DNA of 64,000 nucleotides from Anaerolineae bacterium (GTDB lineage: Bacteria > Chloroflexota > Anaerolineae > Anaerolineales > UBA4823): the NCBI GenBank assembly GCA_003327455.1, contig QOQU01000001.1, positions 186,001 to 250,000 on the forward strand. The letters are read 5' to 3'. The notes under the pieces are model-generated. The model saw only the letters and a program-made list of their open reading frames with translations, searched no databases and was not told the origin of the DNA. Made by a program: the position numbers and the translations under genes. Below are positions 54,271 through 62,553 of the stretch, piece after piece. Every line of letters begins with the position of its first letter. Within the stretch, counting starts at the first letter, position 1.

Positions 54271-55530
54271 TCACACCTGCCGCAAGGCTTGTTCTAAATC
54301 TGCAATCAGGTCAGCCGCGTCTTCGATTCCCACGGAATAGCGAATCAGGTTGTCGTCAATTCCCAGGGCACGCCGTTCCTGGCGGGATAGCTCATAGTAG
54401 GAGATCACTGCCGGCTGAGAGACCAGTGACTCGGTGCCGCCCAGCGATACCGCTAAGAGGGGAATTTGCAAGGCGTCCAGCACCCGCGCGGCGCTCTTTC
54501 CATCGCCTTTAACGGTGAAAGAGACCACGCCGCCGAAGCCCCTGTACTGGCGTAAACCGATGGCGTAATCAGGATGGGAAGGCAAACTGGGATACCACAC
54601 CCGTTCCACCGCCGGATGGGCAGCCAGATATTCGGCAATCTGGCAGGCGTTTTCATTATGGCGGGCAATGCGCAGTCCCAACGTCTTGAGGCCGCGGATC
54701 AACAACGAGGCGATATAGGCATCGCTGATGGCGCCCACAACCCCTTGAAACTCCCGCAAGCCTGCCAGCAACTCGTGTCGTCCGGCCACGACCCCTGCCA
54801 GCAGGTCATTATGTCCGGCGAGGTATTTGGTCGCTGAATGCACCACCAGGTCTACACCCCACTCCAGCGGGCGAAGATTGAAAGGGGTCGCGAAGGTAGA
54901 ATCGACCACCGTCAGTAACTGATGGCGGCGGGCGATGTCCACAAACTGCTCGAGATCCAGGAGGCGATTGTGTGGATTGGTGGGCGACTCGGAGAACAAC
55001 AGACGGGTATTGGGGCGAATGGCAGCCGTGAGCGCGGCTGCATCGTTCATGGGCACGACCGTGCAGTCAATGCCGTAACGGGCAAGCGTGGAAGTACACA
55101 ACTGGCGTGTTTTACGGTAGAGGTTTTCCGTAATGATCAAATGATCGCCGGCTGAGAGCAAGCTCAACAAAAGCGTGGAGATCGCCTGCATCCCAGAGGC
55201 AAACAACACTGCTTCTTGTGCCCCCTCCAACGCTGCCAGGCGCGCCTCGGCGGCGGTAATGGTGGGATTGCCATAGCGCCCGTACTCGCTGCGCTCAAGT
55301 GGTTCGCCCCATAATTTCTGGCGCATATATTCGTTCACCGCCTGCGTGTTTTCAAACGTATAGGTCGCTGTTGAGACCAGCGGCTCGGTGATCGAATGAT
55401 AGGGATTCTCCATCCGTCCGCCATGCACTGCCTCAGTGGAAATGCCCGGCTTGAAGGAAGTTGGCGAAAGGGCAACGACGGCATTTTCTGTCAGCGGAAA
55501 CCAGTTGTTGGGTGAACTTGCTTTTACCAT
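54271..55530 (-). CDS. Cystathionine gamma-synthase-family PLP enzyme
   Basis: 419 aa. Family signatures: [20 protein letters not shown] at the N-terminus, [62 protein letters not shown] with the PLP-binding Lys, and [14 protein letters not shown]. It acts either as cystathionine gamma-synthase (O-acylhomoserine plus cysteine) or in a related O-acylhomoserine or lyase reaction; sequence alone does not decide. The upstream region holds a Met-rich leader peptide and an intrinsic terminator (55564-55736), which strongly suggests methionine-controlled expression and so a biosynthetic role in methionine formation. The ribosome site is AGGAGA. No met genes follow in the window. Confidence 0.92.
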   Translation of the reverse strand: MVKASSPNNWFPLTENAVVALSPTSFKPGISTEAVHGGRMENPYHSITEPLVSTATYTFENTQAVNEYMRQKLWGEPLERSEYGRYGNPTITAAEARLAALEGAQEAVLFASGMQAISTLLLSLLSAGDHLIITENLYRKTRQLCTSTLARYGIDCTVVPMNDAAALTAAIRPNTRLLFSESPTNPHNRLLDLEQFVDIARRHQLLTVVDSTFATPFNLRPLEWGVDLVVHSATKYLAGHNDLLAGVVAGRHELLAGLREFQGVVGAISDAYIASLLIRGLKTLGLRIARHNENACQIAEYLAAHPAVERVWYPSLPSHPDYAIGLRQYRGFGGVVSFTVKGDGKSAARVLDALQIPLLAVSLGGTESLVSQPAVISYYELSRQERRALGIDDNLIRYSVGIEDAADLIADLEQALRQV

Positions 55531-55563
55531 CTGCGCTTCTCCTGCTTTTTCCGTAGTTAAGAT

Positions 55564-55598
55564 AAAAAAAGCAGGCTACTCGGTGTGGGTAGCCTGCT
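55564..55598 (-). terminator. Attenuator terminator of the cystathionine gamma-synthase leader
   Basis: Minus strand AGCAGGCTAC (55598-55589), 9-nt loop, GTAGCCTGCT (55579-55570), then seven T (the last pair overlaps the tract, 55570-55564). It lies 34 nt upstream of the structural gene and so would cut its transcription. The loop and inner arm (55580-55589) are perfectly complementary to 55646-55655 inside the leader ORF, giving a competing antiterminator. Confidence 0.9.
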
Positions 55599-55619
55599 GG
55601 AGGGTGCTGCGGAATGACC

Positions 55620-55736
55620 TCAATACCGCAAACAAACCACTGCTTCCCACACCGAAGCGCGCCGCGACATCATCATGCCCATCATCATGATGCTGACTAC
55701 AAGAGAGGAGACCACCAATTCGAGCGCTTCTAGCAT
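55620..55736 (-). CDS. Methionine-rich leader peptide of an attenuator
   Basis: A 38-codon ORF on the minus strand (MLEALELVVSSLVVSI, then MMMGMMM, then SRRASVWEAVVCLRY). Codons 17-19 and 21-23 (55688-55668) are all ATG, six of seven codons. The ORF ends at TGA (55622-55620), 21 nt before the terminator. An in-frame ATG at 55751 would add five residues. TATAGT at 55768-55763 is a possible -10, but no good -35 was found. The ribosome site is weak. Codons 28-31 overlap the antiterminator strand (55655-55646), which also forms a small GCTTC/GAAGC hairpin (55658-55642). The peptide is expected to have no function beyond sensing Met-tRNA supply. Confidence 0.8.
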   Translation of the reverse strand: MLEALELVVSSLVVSIMMMGMMMSRRASVWEAVVCLRY

Positions 55737-55849
55737 GGGAAAACCATCCATCCTTGCCTTTTACTATACAAAAACATTCCGGCTGAGGCTATAGACAAAT
55801 TGGATAAACTTTTCCCCTTAAAGAACATCAATGTGCACAAAAACGGCTT

Positions 55850-57430
55850 TCAGCGCTCTTCCAGAGGGCGCATCATGCGGTAGATATGCAGGGCAAGTTG
55901 AATTGCCAGGCGATTTTCTGGTTTGTCGAGATCGATATTGGTGATGGCAGCGATGCGTTCCAGGCGATAAACCAGGGTATTGCGGTGAATGTACAGGGCT
56001 TCGGCGGTTTGGGACAGGTTGCCGTTATGCGCAAAAAAGGCTTCGAGCGTATTAATGAACTCTTGCGGGTTTTCGGTCGCCAGTAAACTGCCCAAGACCT
56101 CTTCTTGAAATGCGATCAGCTCTGGGCTGTGTTCGAGTTGAAGCAACAGACGGTACACCGAGAGATCGGGGTAATATAATGGGGCACGCTCGTTTAGACG
56201 CCGCGCCATATCCAGCGCCTGGCCGGCGCGAGTGAAAGAAACGCGCCATTCCCCCACCTCCAGCGCGGGCGTACCAATGCCGCAACGAACGATTGCCTGT
56301 GGATATTCGCGCTGTGCCTGACGCAGGATGGCTTCAGCGAGAGCAATGGCTTCCTGAGGGCGGGCGGTTTCACTGCCGAGCGGACAAAAACAAATCACCT
56401 CGGATCCCATGGGATGGACAATGGCGCGCAGGCCGCGCTGAGCAATCTCGCCGTTAATGATCGTCTCTAAACGCCGGCGCGAGGGGGCCGCGGGCGTATC
56501 CCACATAAATCGCAGAGCAACATGGGCTTGTTGGGGATTTAGGCCCATGGTTTGCAACCACAATCGGGCATCGCGGGGGGTGAGGATTTCTTGTAGGAGA
56601 GCGTTGAGCAGGTCTCCTTTGAGGCGTTTCTCGGTTTCGCGGATGGCTTTGTTGCGGGCCATTTCAATTGCCAGCACCAACCCGCCCTGTTCGGCGACCA
56701 GGTAATCCAGAGAGTCGAATTCACCTTGCACACCGACCAGAGAGAGATACCCTCGGGCTACTTCCCCAACCACGACCGGCGCAATCAGGCAACCCAATCC
56801 GCCGCCCAACTCCTGATAGTGAATGGTGGGTTGACTGCCAACTCGTTTGCGGTCGAGAAAGACTTCGGGTAACGGGCGCAGTTCGCTGAACTGGGCAAGA
56901 ATGTCCTGCCAGATCGCTGCCAGGGTGGTAGATGGGTGGTGAGCAAGGATACCGCCCCGTTTATCCTGCAAGATGACTCCGCGGGCGGTCATCTCTGCCA
57001 TCGCCTGCACCAGACCCTCCAGACCGCGCCCTTCAGCTTCCAGTTGCGCCAGTTGAGCATGAAGATGGGCGCCGCGTTCGATCGTCGCTGCCCGTGCATT
57101 GACCAGCACCGCCATTAATCGTTTCTGTAAAGTGCGCTTATCTACCTTCTCTTCGGTAGCGGCGATTGGAAGGGAGAGATCGGCCGGCACTTCTTTGACT
57201 TTGCCGATGACAATGACCACTGCGGCGTTTTTCTGCTGGGCTTCTCGCAGCGCTTCGTCTGTACACTCGGCAGCGTTCAGGATCAAGATATCTCCCGCGC
57301 GCAGGTCGTTAAGGGTCAGCGATACCCAGTCCGGTGCCGGAAGAGCAGCCGTGACCGGGCGTAACCAGCAAGGTGGTTGCTCCAGCGCCAGTCGCAGGGT
57401 CTCTGTGAGGGTCAGTTCTGAAACAGTCAT
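55850..57430 (-). CDS. PucR-family transcriptional regulator
   Basis: About 526 aa from ATG 57430 (an upstream ATG at 57487 adds a 19-residue tail). N-terminal domain resembles the PucR N-terminal (purine catabolism PurC-like) module: RAGDILILNAAECTDEALRE. A GAF-like/GGDEF-like middle section follows (e.g. HVALRFMWDTPAAPSRRRLE), and the C-terminal PucR helix-turn-helix is clear: LEAFFAHNGNLSQTAEALYI then HRNTLVYRLERIAAITNIDL. PucR/CdaR proteins activate genes for purine, sugar-acid or amine catabolism. No target operon is adjacent, and the ligand is unknown. Confidence 0.88.
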   Translation of the reverse strand: MTVSELTLTETLRLALEQPPCWLRPVTAALPAPDWVSLTLNDLRAGDILILNAAECTDEALREAQQKNAAVVIVIGKVKEVPADLSLPIAATEEKVDKRTLQKRLMAVLVNARAATIERGAHLHAQLAQLEAEGRGLEGLVQAMAEMTARGVILQDKRGGILAHHPSTTLAAIWQDILAQFSELRPLPEVFLDRKRVGSQPTIHYQELGGGLGCLIAPVVVGEVARGYLSLVGVQGEFDSLDYLVAEQGGLVLAIEMARNKAIRETEKRLKGDLLNALLQEILTPRDARLWLQTMGLNPQQAHVALRFMWDTPAAPSRRRLETIINGEIAQRGLRAIVHPMGSEVICFCPLGSETARPQEAIALAEAILRQAQREYPQAIVRCGIGTPALEVGEWRVSFTRAGQALDMARRLNERAPLYYPDLSVYRLLLQLEHSPELIAFQEEVLGSLLATENPQEFINTLEAFFAHNGNLSQTAEALYIHRNTLVYRLERIAAITNIDLDKPENRLAIQLALHIYRMMRPLEER

Positions 57431-57645
57431 CGTTTTGATTTCGTTTTCGCTACCTCTGCCAATTCGAGGCGCACCGAGAACGGTCATAAAGGAGGATACT
57501 CGCCGATTTCGGGCTATTATACCCTGTAAATGTCAGACAGAAAGCCTTTTTTTGCCTTCCCCCGGGCGATCGGTCAGAGATTGCCAGAGAGGGCAGGCGA
57601 AGACGTCTGCCCTCTCTCCGCAGGCTGCAGACCTGTCATCTGGAA

Positions 57646-58611
57646 TTATCCCTCCTCATTCCAGCGACTGATTTGATCCAGGGACTGCAACTCTTCAGGG
57701 GTTAGGGTCACTTCCAGGGCACCCAGAATTTCGGTTAACTGCTCCACGGTATTGGCGCCAACAATCGGGCTGGTGATGGTCGGTTGTTGGCGAATCCAGG
57801 CCAGCGCAATTTGCAGAATCGTTTTCCCTTTCTGCCTGGCGATTTCTTCCAGTTGATCGATGATGCGGAAATTGCGCTCGGTCAGGGCATGCCGCAGATT
57901 CCAGCCTCGCGTGCCTTCTTGCGGTTGATAGCCCCGCCGATATTTGCCACTGAGCAACCCTCCGGCGATCGGCGAATAGGGGATAACACCCAAGCCATAT
58001 TTAGCACAGACCGCCTGAAGCTCACGCTCATATTCTGCGCGATGGACCAGGTTATAATGCGGTTGAAGCGAATCGTATCTTGCCAGATTGTATTTGTCGC
58101 TGATCCAAAGGGCTTCCATCAAGTGCCAGGCGGGGATATTCGAACAACCTATATAACGCACTTTGCCGGCATGAACGAGATCATCTAAAGCACGTAAGGT
58201 TTCGTCGAGCGGCGTGGAGGGATCCCAGGCGTGGGTTTGATAGAGATCGATGTAATCGGTTTGCAGGCGCCGCAGCGAGGCTTCGCAGGCTTCGAGGATA
58301 TGTTTGCGGCTCAAACCGCGATCATTCGGGCCCTCGCCCATTGGTCCATACACCTTTGTTGCCACAATCACCTGAGTGCGAGGCTTGGTTTTCAACCATG
58401 CCCCAATCAATTCTTCCGCAACGCCACCAGGGTTGCCGGGCGCCCAGCGGGAGTAGATGTCGGCGGTGTCAATGAAATTGCCGCCCGCGTCGTAAAAAGC
58501 GTCCAGGACAATGGCGGCATTTTCGCGCGGCGCTGTCCAACCATACTGCATCGTTCCCAGGCACAGTTCACTCACTTTTAATCCTGTCCGACCCAGATTC
58601 TTATACTGCAT
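57646..58611 (-). CDS. Aldo/keto reductase
   Basis: 321 aa, YajO/YghZ-type branch. Motifs: [40 protein letters not shown] (catalytic Asp and Tyr), [11 protein letters not shown] (Lys), [20 protein letters not shown] (His) and [13 protein letters not shown]. The catalytic tetrad D-Y-K-H is complete, so NADPH-dependent carbonyl reduction or the reverse is expected. [20 protein letters not shown] is the C-terminal cofactor segment. The physiological substrate is unknown. Apparently monocistronic. Confidence 0.94.
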   Translation of the reverse strand: MQYKNLGRTGLKVSELCLGTMQYGWTAPRENAAIVLDAFYDAGGNFIDTADIYSRWAPGNPGGVAEELIGAWLKTKPRTQVIVATKVYGPMGEGPNDRGLSRKHILEACEASLRRLQTDYIDLYQTHAWDPSTPLDETLRALDDLVHAGKVRYIGCSNIPAWHLMEALWISDKYNLARYDSLQPHYNLVHRAEYERELQAVCAKYGLGVIPYSPIAGGLLSGKYRRGYQPQEGTRGWNLRHALTERNFRIIDQLEEIARQKGKTILQIALAWIRQQPTITSPIVGANTVEQLTEILGALEVTLTPEELQSLDQISRWNEEG

Positions 58612-58948
58612 GGTTCAACTCCTTCCCAAGAAAAAATTCTCCCAGCAATCTTGCGGTACCCCAAAGCTGGCAAAATCTGGACTGGTTAAGCCGTATTTTA
58701 ACCTCAATCCCGGTGAAATTCAAAGAACCGAAAGGCAGAGGTGGCATCCCAAGCCTGGTCCTGGATTTAGAGACCCTCCTCTGCCCAGACCTCAACGTCC
58801 CCAAGGAACGCTCGGTCTACATACTCTTAAGAACGACTCAGTGGGATAAATCCCTGCCTCCGATCATCCAGCCAGGAACATGTTCAGATCCGAGGCAGGG
58901 CTTAAATACCATCCAATCTCGCTTTCTCTTGTGTTCAGAGAAAGTTCT
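58612..58948. other. Intergenic region with nested inverted repeats
   Basis: About 337 bp. CCCTGCCTC (58852-58860) and GAGGCAGGG (58892-58900) form a stem, and the palindrome GAACATGTTC (58876-58885) lies in its loop. The element is downstream of the peroxiredoxin gene and may terminate it, though the T-tract is poor. Nothing else was identified. Confidence 0.55.
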
Positions 58949-59560
58949 TTATCCCTCTTCCATACTCGGTTGCCAGACTTCCCAGACTTTCCCGACCAGA
59001 TCTGGGCCTGGCTTGAGCGTAGGTTTGCCCGGCTGCCAACCGGCCGGCGTAGCTTCCTTTCCACCGGTCGCGCGCACATGTTGGAAAGCCTGGATCTGGC
59101 GGATGGTCTCTGCCAGCCTGCGCCCGACAGGCGGGGTCAGCACCTCCATCGCCTGGATGACGCCATCGGGGTCAATGATAAACCTCCCTCGCAATTCAAT
59201 ACCCTGATTTTCATCCCACACCCCATAGGCGCGCCCGACATTGCCGGCCTGGTCGGAAGCCATGTGAAACGGAATGCCGCCCTTCACCATCTTGACCAGT
59301 TCATGGTCATTCCACATTTTATGGACAAAGTGACTGTCAACACTGACGGAGATGACCTCTACCCCCATTTTTTGCAAAACATCATATTGATCGGCGACCG
59401 CCGATACTTCCGTCGCTCAGACAAAGGTAAAATCGCCGGGGTAGAAGCAGAGTAAAACCCATTTTCCGGCGAAATCGGATAGCTTGACGGTGGTAAACCC
59501 GCCGCGATAATAAGCCGGCGCAGTAAAGTCCGGCGCTTTTTGACCAACCCGAGCTGTCAT
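58949..59560 (-). CDS. Selenocysteine-containing peroxiredoxin (TGA recoded)
   Basis: 203 codons read through one in-frame TGA (59419-59417, codon 48). The N-terminal part ([16 protein letters not shown] to [13 protein letters not shown]) and the C-terminal part ([30 protein letters not shown]) are in the same frame. The TGA falls exactly at the peroxidatic position of P-x3-T-x2-C (P41, T45, U48). A hairpin with a GGUC loop starts 11 nt after it. This is an AhpC/Prx1-class peroxide reductase. The usual resolving cysteine (E-V-C-P) reads EATP, so no resolving Cys is present and a thiol partner must reduce the selenenic acid. ATG 59560 has AAGGAGGTG; an in-frame ATG at 59665, also with AAGGAGG, would add 35 residues. 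Confidence 0.88.
59390..59405 (-). promoter_or_regulatory. Bacterial SECIS-like hairpin
   Basis: Minus strand ATCGGC-GGTC-GCCGAT (59405-59390): a perfect 6-bp stem with tetraloop GGUC, beginning 11 nt after the TGA. Its loop lies 17 nt from the TGA and carries the G-G-U signature of bacterial SECIS elements bound by SelB (e.g. in fdhF). It is translated as part of the peroxiredoxin. Confidence 0.8.
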
Positions 59561-59665
59561 TTTCACCTCCTTAGGTTCAGAGAATATCGGTGAGGATATG
59601 GACTCTGCTTCAGCTTCACCTCCCACCTTTCCGGTCACTCTGGCACAACTGACTTCTTCTGGCAT

Positions 59666-60000
59666 AACACCTCCTTACGACTTGAACTCTTTTGAATCTC
59701 AACTGCCTGAATACTTTTTCCCACAAGATTAAGTATACTATTATCTGGAGAGGTTCGTCCCTTCAATGTTTGTGTGAGATCGTTTGATTTTGCGGATGAG
59801 AGGATAAATCTTGCTGCAAGCGTAGGAAAGCAGAGTTGGGATGATCGAGATGCTTGACTTCTGCCGTAGAGTGCTGCTATATTTACATTGACACAAAGCG
59901 GTTTTTAATGCTCAGGCAGATCAAAACCGGATTACTATGCTGTTTTTGACGACCACAAGACATGAAGAGTTAGCTTAGCTGCGTGCCAAGGTAAGAGCCA
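59666..60000. other. Intergenic region upstream of the peroxiredoxin
   Basis: About 335 bp, AT-rich near 59700-59760. On the minus strand TATACT (about 59740-59735) could be a -10 for the peroxiredoxin gene, without a clear -35. At 59943-59960 the rightward frame reads AVFDDHKT, resembling part of a BrnT toxin (see next entry). Confidence 0.45.
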
Positions 60001-60117
60001 ATCATCAACTTGTTGATCGTGTCTTTTGCAGAACGCGGAGATCGTATTCGAATTATCAGCGCGCGGGAACTGACTCCCACTGAAAGAAGAGCCTATGAAG
60101 AAGAAACCCACGAATGA
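60001..60117 (+). pseudogene. BrnT-like toxin remnant
   Basis: The frame reading NLLIVSFAERGDRIRIISAR, then ELTPTERRAYEEETHE and TGA (60115-60117), closely matches the C-terminus of BrnT ribonuclease toxins. Upstream this frame is closed by TAA near 59990. A further fragment resembling the central 'VFDD' motif is in another frame near 59945, and the N-terminal catalytic part is not found. The toxin therefore looks degraded. Its end overlaps the following antitoxin-like ORF, the normal brnT-brnA arrangement. Confidence 0.55.
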
Positions 60118-60340
60118 GATGGACGATGAGTTACGCCCTGAATATGATTTGCATGAATTGTTCAAGGGTGGTGTTCGGGGTAAGTATGTGAGCCGTTATC
60201 GGGCGGGCACGAACCTGGTACTGCTCGACCCTGATGTGGCAAAGGCCTTTCCAGATGAAGCCGCAGTGAATGAAGCGCTACGATTGGTAATACAATTAAT
60301 GGAGATTCGACGCGGCGAAACACATCGTGGAAAAATATGA
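60095..60340 (+). CDS. BrnA-like/antitoxin-type small protein
   Basis: 81 aa (begins MKKKPTNEMDDELRPEYDLH; contains GKYVSRYRAGTNLVLLDPDV and FPDEAAVNEALRLVIQ). Proteins of this kind often accompany BrnT or related toxins, and the DELRPEYD-LHELFKGGVRGKY opening is characteristic of them. The final 35 residues resemble a degenerate ribbon-helix-helix with 'V-x-x-AL'. It overlaps the BrnT remnant by 23 nt. If the toxin is dead, this is an orphan antitoxin or is itself decaying. Confidence 0.65.
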   Translation: MKKKPTNEMDDELRPEYDLHELFKGGVRGKYVSRYRAGTNLVLLDPDVAKAFPDEAAVNEALRLVIQLMEIRRGETHRGKI

Positions 60341-60357
60341 TGCATAGGGCTACAGCG

Positions 60358-60420
60358 GGCTAACAATTTGCTCCAGCCGACACCACCTGCGGCGGCATGG
60401 CGGGGTTCGGCTTGTTCCGA
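60358..60420 (+). repeat. attC-like imperfect inverted repeat
   Basis: GGCTAACAATTTGCTCCAGC-CGAC (60358-60381) closely resembles the 5' half of integron attC sites. About 24 nt later GTTCGGCTTG (60405-60414) supplies the complementary inner arm, but the outer 3' GTTRRRY-type core is degenerate. It sits directly downstream of the antitoxin-like gene. This may be a decayed cassette recombination site or a dispersed repeat of related sequence. Confidence 0.4.
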
Positions 60421-60603
60421 AATCATTGAGAGAGAAAGTACTGAATTCCAAAGGATATTGGAGTCACCGTAGAAGAGTTACTCAAGTACAGGTGAAGGCC
60501 GTGTATCTTATGTGGAATACGCCAATAAGCGGGTGGAATCGACTATGCTCCGAGCGATAGCTTATCCGCTGGCATTAGCCTGCCTGGAAATAAGGAGGAC
60601 TGG

Positions 60604-61650
60604 ATGCATACCTATTTGATGGAAATGCTGGCGTGTCCAGATTGTCACGGTGACCTTAAGTGGAGCATCGCCGAGCGTTGCGGTAGTCACATCGAAGTGG
60701 CAGAGGCGCGTTGTAGCGCGTGTTCTGCTGTCTATCCTATCCGGGAAGGAATCGGCAGTTTTTTGACCTCTGACCTGCCCCGCGATGACCTGTGGGAGCA
60801 AACGGAGAGTCACCTGGCAAAACATCTCCGCGAGCATCCAGAAGTCGAGCGTCAACTCCTGGCTGTGCCGCTGGAAGCGTTGGCTCCCGCCGATCAATTT
60901 TTCCGCGCCCTGATCCTGGAGGAACGAGGCGAGTATACAGAGGCAAAAATCGCAGCAGACATGGCTCGTTCAGGCGTGTACACTTCAGAGTATCTTGCCT
61001 GCTCTGACCGCCAGATCGAATATGCTCTCGAACGCCTATCCGTCTCCGATGGTCCAATTGTTGATCTGGCATCCGGAATGGGGCATCTGGTTGAACGGAT
61101 GGCGCGCAGGCTCAACCGCCCCGTCGTTGCCACCGACTTTAGCCCCAGGGTTTTGAGACGTGCTCGCCGGCGGCTCGAATTCTTCGGTTTATACGACAGA
61201 GTGAGTTTGCTGGCGTTTGATGCGCGGCGCACCCCCTTCAAGGATGGCGCTGTCAAGACATTGACGACCTATCAAGGGTTGCCGAACGTCAGAGAGCCGG
61301 GGAATTTGCTCCGCGAGTTACGACGAATTGTCTCTGGATTCTTCCTGGCCATCTCGATCTTCTTTCCCGAAGATGACCAGGCCAACGCAGCAGCCATTGG
61401 CGAGATGGGGCTTTCTGAGTTGCTTTTCCGTCGCCCGGCATTGGAGTCTTTTGCCAGAGCCGGCTGGCAGGTGGAAGTGGTCAATTCTTGCTTTGGCAAA
61501 GCGCGTCCGACCCCCAGCGGGGTTGTGTTAGAAGGAGCTGGCATTGATGCGTTGCCGGTCGCGGAGACTGTGCTGGAGTGGTGCGTGGTTTTGGCGACGC
61601 CCGATAATTGCTGTGCATCCACTTATTATGCTATACTGAATCTGTCATAG
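60604..61650 (+). CDS. SAM-dependent methyltransferase with Trm112-like N-terminus
   Basis: 348 aa. Residues 5-50 form a Trm112/zinc-ribbon-like motif (LACPDCHGDLKW, then ARCSACSAVYPIREGIGSFL). The centre is a class I methyltransferase: GPIVDLASGMGHLVERMARR (motif I, SAM-binding), VVATDFSPRVLRRARRRLE (motif II) and LLAFDARRTPFKDGAVKTLT (motif III). This build (Trm112p-like domain plus methyltransferase_11) is common for uncharacterised bacterial enzymes; the acceptor is unknown. SAH produced would be recycled by AhcY. Ribosome site AAGGAGG. The 3' end is followed 20 nt later by the UPF0175 gene. Confidence 0.85.
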   Translation: MHTYLMEMLACPDCHGDLKWSIAERCGSHIEVAEARCSACSAVYPIREGIGSFLTSDLPRDDLWEQTESHLAKHLREHPEVERQLLAVPLEALAPADQFFRALILEERGEYTEAKIAADMARSGVYTSEYLACSDRQIEYALERLSVSDGPIVDLASGMGHLVERMARRLNRPVVATDFSPRVLRRARRRLEFFGLYDRVSLLAFDARRTPFKDGAVKTLTTYQGLPNVREPGNLLRELRRIVSGFFLAISIFFPEDDQANAAAIGEMGLSELLFRRPALESFARAGWQVEVVNSCFGKARPTPSGVVLEGAGIDALPVAETVLEWCVVLATPDNCCASTYYAILNLS

Positions 61651-61670
61651 TGATTTGGAAGGAGACAGCT

Positions 61671-61931
61671 ATGGGCGAACAAAGGATTGTGCTGGATATT
61701 CCTGAAACCGTGCTGCTGGCCGAAAAGACCGATCCAGAAACCTTTGCCCGCGAGTTGCGGATGCTAGCCGCTGTCAAGTTGTACGAAATGGGTCGGCTTT
61801 CTTCGGGGCGGGCGGCTGAACTGGCAGGTTTGCCACGAGTCGAATTCTTGTTGAACCTGCATCGTTATCGCGTCTTCCCTCTAATCGCCGAACTTGAAGA
61901 GCTGGAGACCAGGCGTGGCGAAAGCCGTTAG
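61671..61931 (+). CDS. UPF0175-family antitoxin-like protein
   Basis: 86 aa from ATG 61671 (AAGGAG upstream; an earlier in-frame ATG at 61608 overlaps the methyltransferase gene). The sequence MGEQRIVLDIPETVLL, then FARELRMLAAVKLYEMGRLS and SGRAAELAGLPRVEFLLNLH, is a textbook UPF0175 small DNA-binding protein with a helix-turn-helix. Such genes precede DUF3368 PIN-like toxins, as here (17-nt overlap). It is expected to neutralise the toxin and autoregulate the pair. Confidence 0.9.
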   Translation: MGEQRIVLDIPETVLLAEKTDPETFARELRMLAAVKLYEMGRLSSGRAAELAGLPRVEFLLNLHRYRVFPLIAELEELETRRGESR

Positions 61932-62403
61932 CAACACCTCTCCCTTGCTTTATCTTCATCGTATCGGTGGTCTGGTTTGGCTAGGCCTTTTGTTTCAGGA
62001 AGTCTGGATAACAGATACGGTTGCCGAGGAACTGAAAATTGGGCGACAGAAAGGGTATGACGTGCCTGAAATTGACGGATTTCCATGGGTCAAGCGTATG
62101 AATCCAGAGCACATACCCCATGAATGGTTGGCATCCGATTTGGGCAAAGGAGAGTTGGCTACCCTTGCATTGGCAATGGAGCATCGAGATCATGTGATCT
62201 TGTTGGATGATCTTCTGGCCCGGCGGATTGCCCGAGCCGCCGGACTAGAGACATGGGGTACACTGCGGGTGCTGCTTGAAGCCAAAGAGCATCGGCTAAT
62301 TGAACATGTGGCACCCTATGTGGAGCGATTGGCTAATGCAGGGATGTGGTTATCATCGGAGATTCGCCTCCGCATCCTGCGCCTGGCTGATGAAGGTTCC
62401 TAA
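61915..62403 (+). CDS. DUF3368 PIN-like toxin
   Basis: 162 aa from GTG 61915. KAVSNTSPLLYLHRIGGLVW is the DUF3368 opening (the usual first acidic Asp is replaced by Asn-Thr-Ser, as is normal in this family), then WITDTVAEELKIGR, LGKGELATLALAMEHRDHVI and LLDDLLARRIARAAGLETWG with the conserved GE-x-x and DD-x-x-AR motifs. PIN-domain ribonuclease activity is expected. Overlaps its UPF0175 partner by 17 nt, the usual design of a type II toxin-antitoxin pair. Confidence 0.88.
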   Translation: MAKAVSNTSPLLYLHRIGGLVWLGLLFQEVWITDTVAEELKIGRQKGYDVPEIDGFPWVKRMNPEHIPHEWLASDLGKGELATLALAMEHRDHVILLDDLLARRIARAAGLETWGTLRVLLEAKEHRLIEHVAPYVERLANAGMWLSSEIRLRILRLADEGS

Positions 62404-62553
62404 CTCGTGGCTTTGATGATTCAAACTTCTCGGCGAAAATTACAGCAACCCAGGGTGTATATATCAGGGACTTTTGGAAATTGCCGCAGATTGAGGCAGT
62501 CTTCCCAGGCAGTCCTCTCAACACAACTCTCTTCAAAACCTGGAGGTAGGTGA

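Noticed and set aside
55531-55768. SAM riboswitch or T-box upstream of cystathionine gamma-synthase
   Set aside because: No S-box core and no T-box GGTGG-type antiterminator sequence; the leader ORF with Met codons and matched antiterminator explains the region better.
59377-59560. Peroxiredoxin as a frameshifted or nonsense pseudogene
   Set aside because: Both parts are in the same frame, the TGA is at the catalytic Cys, and a SECIS-like hairpin follows.
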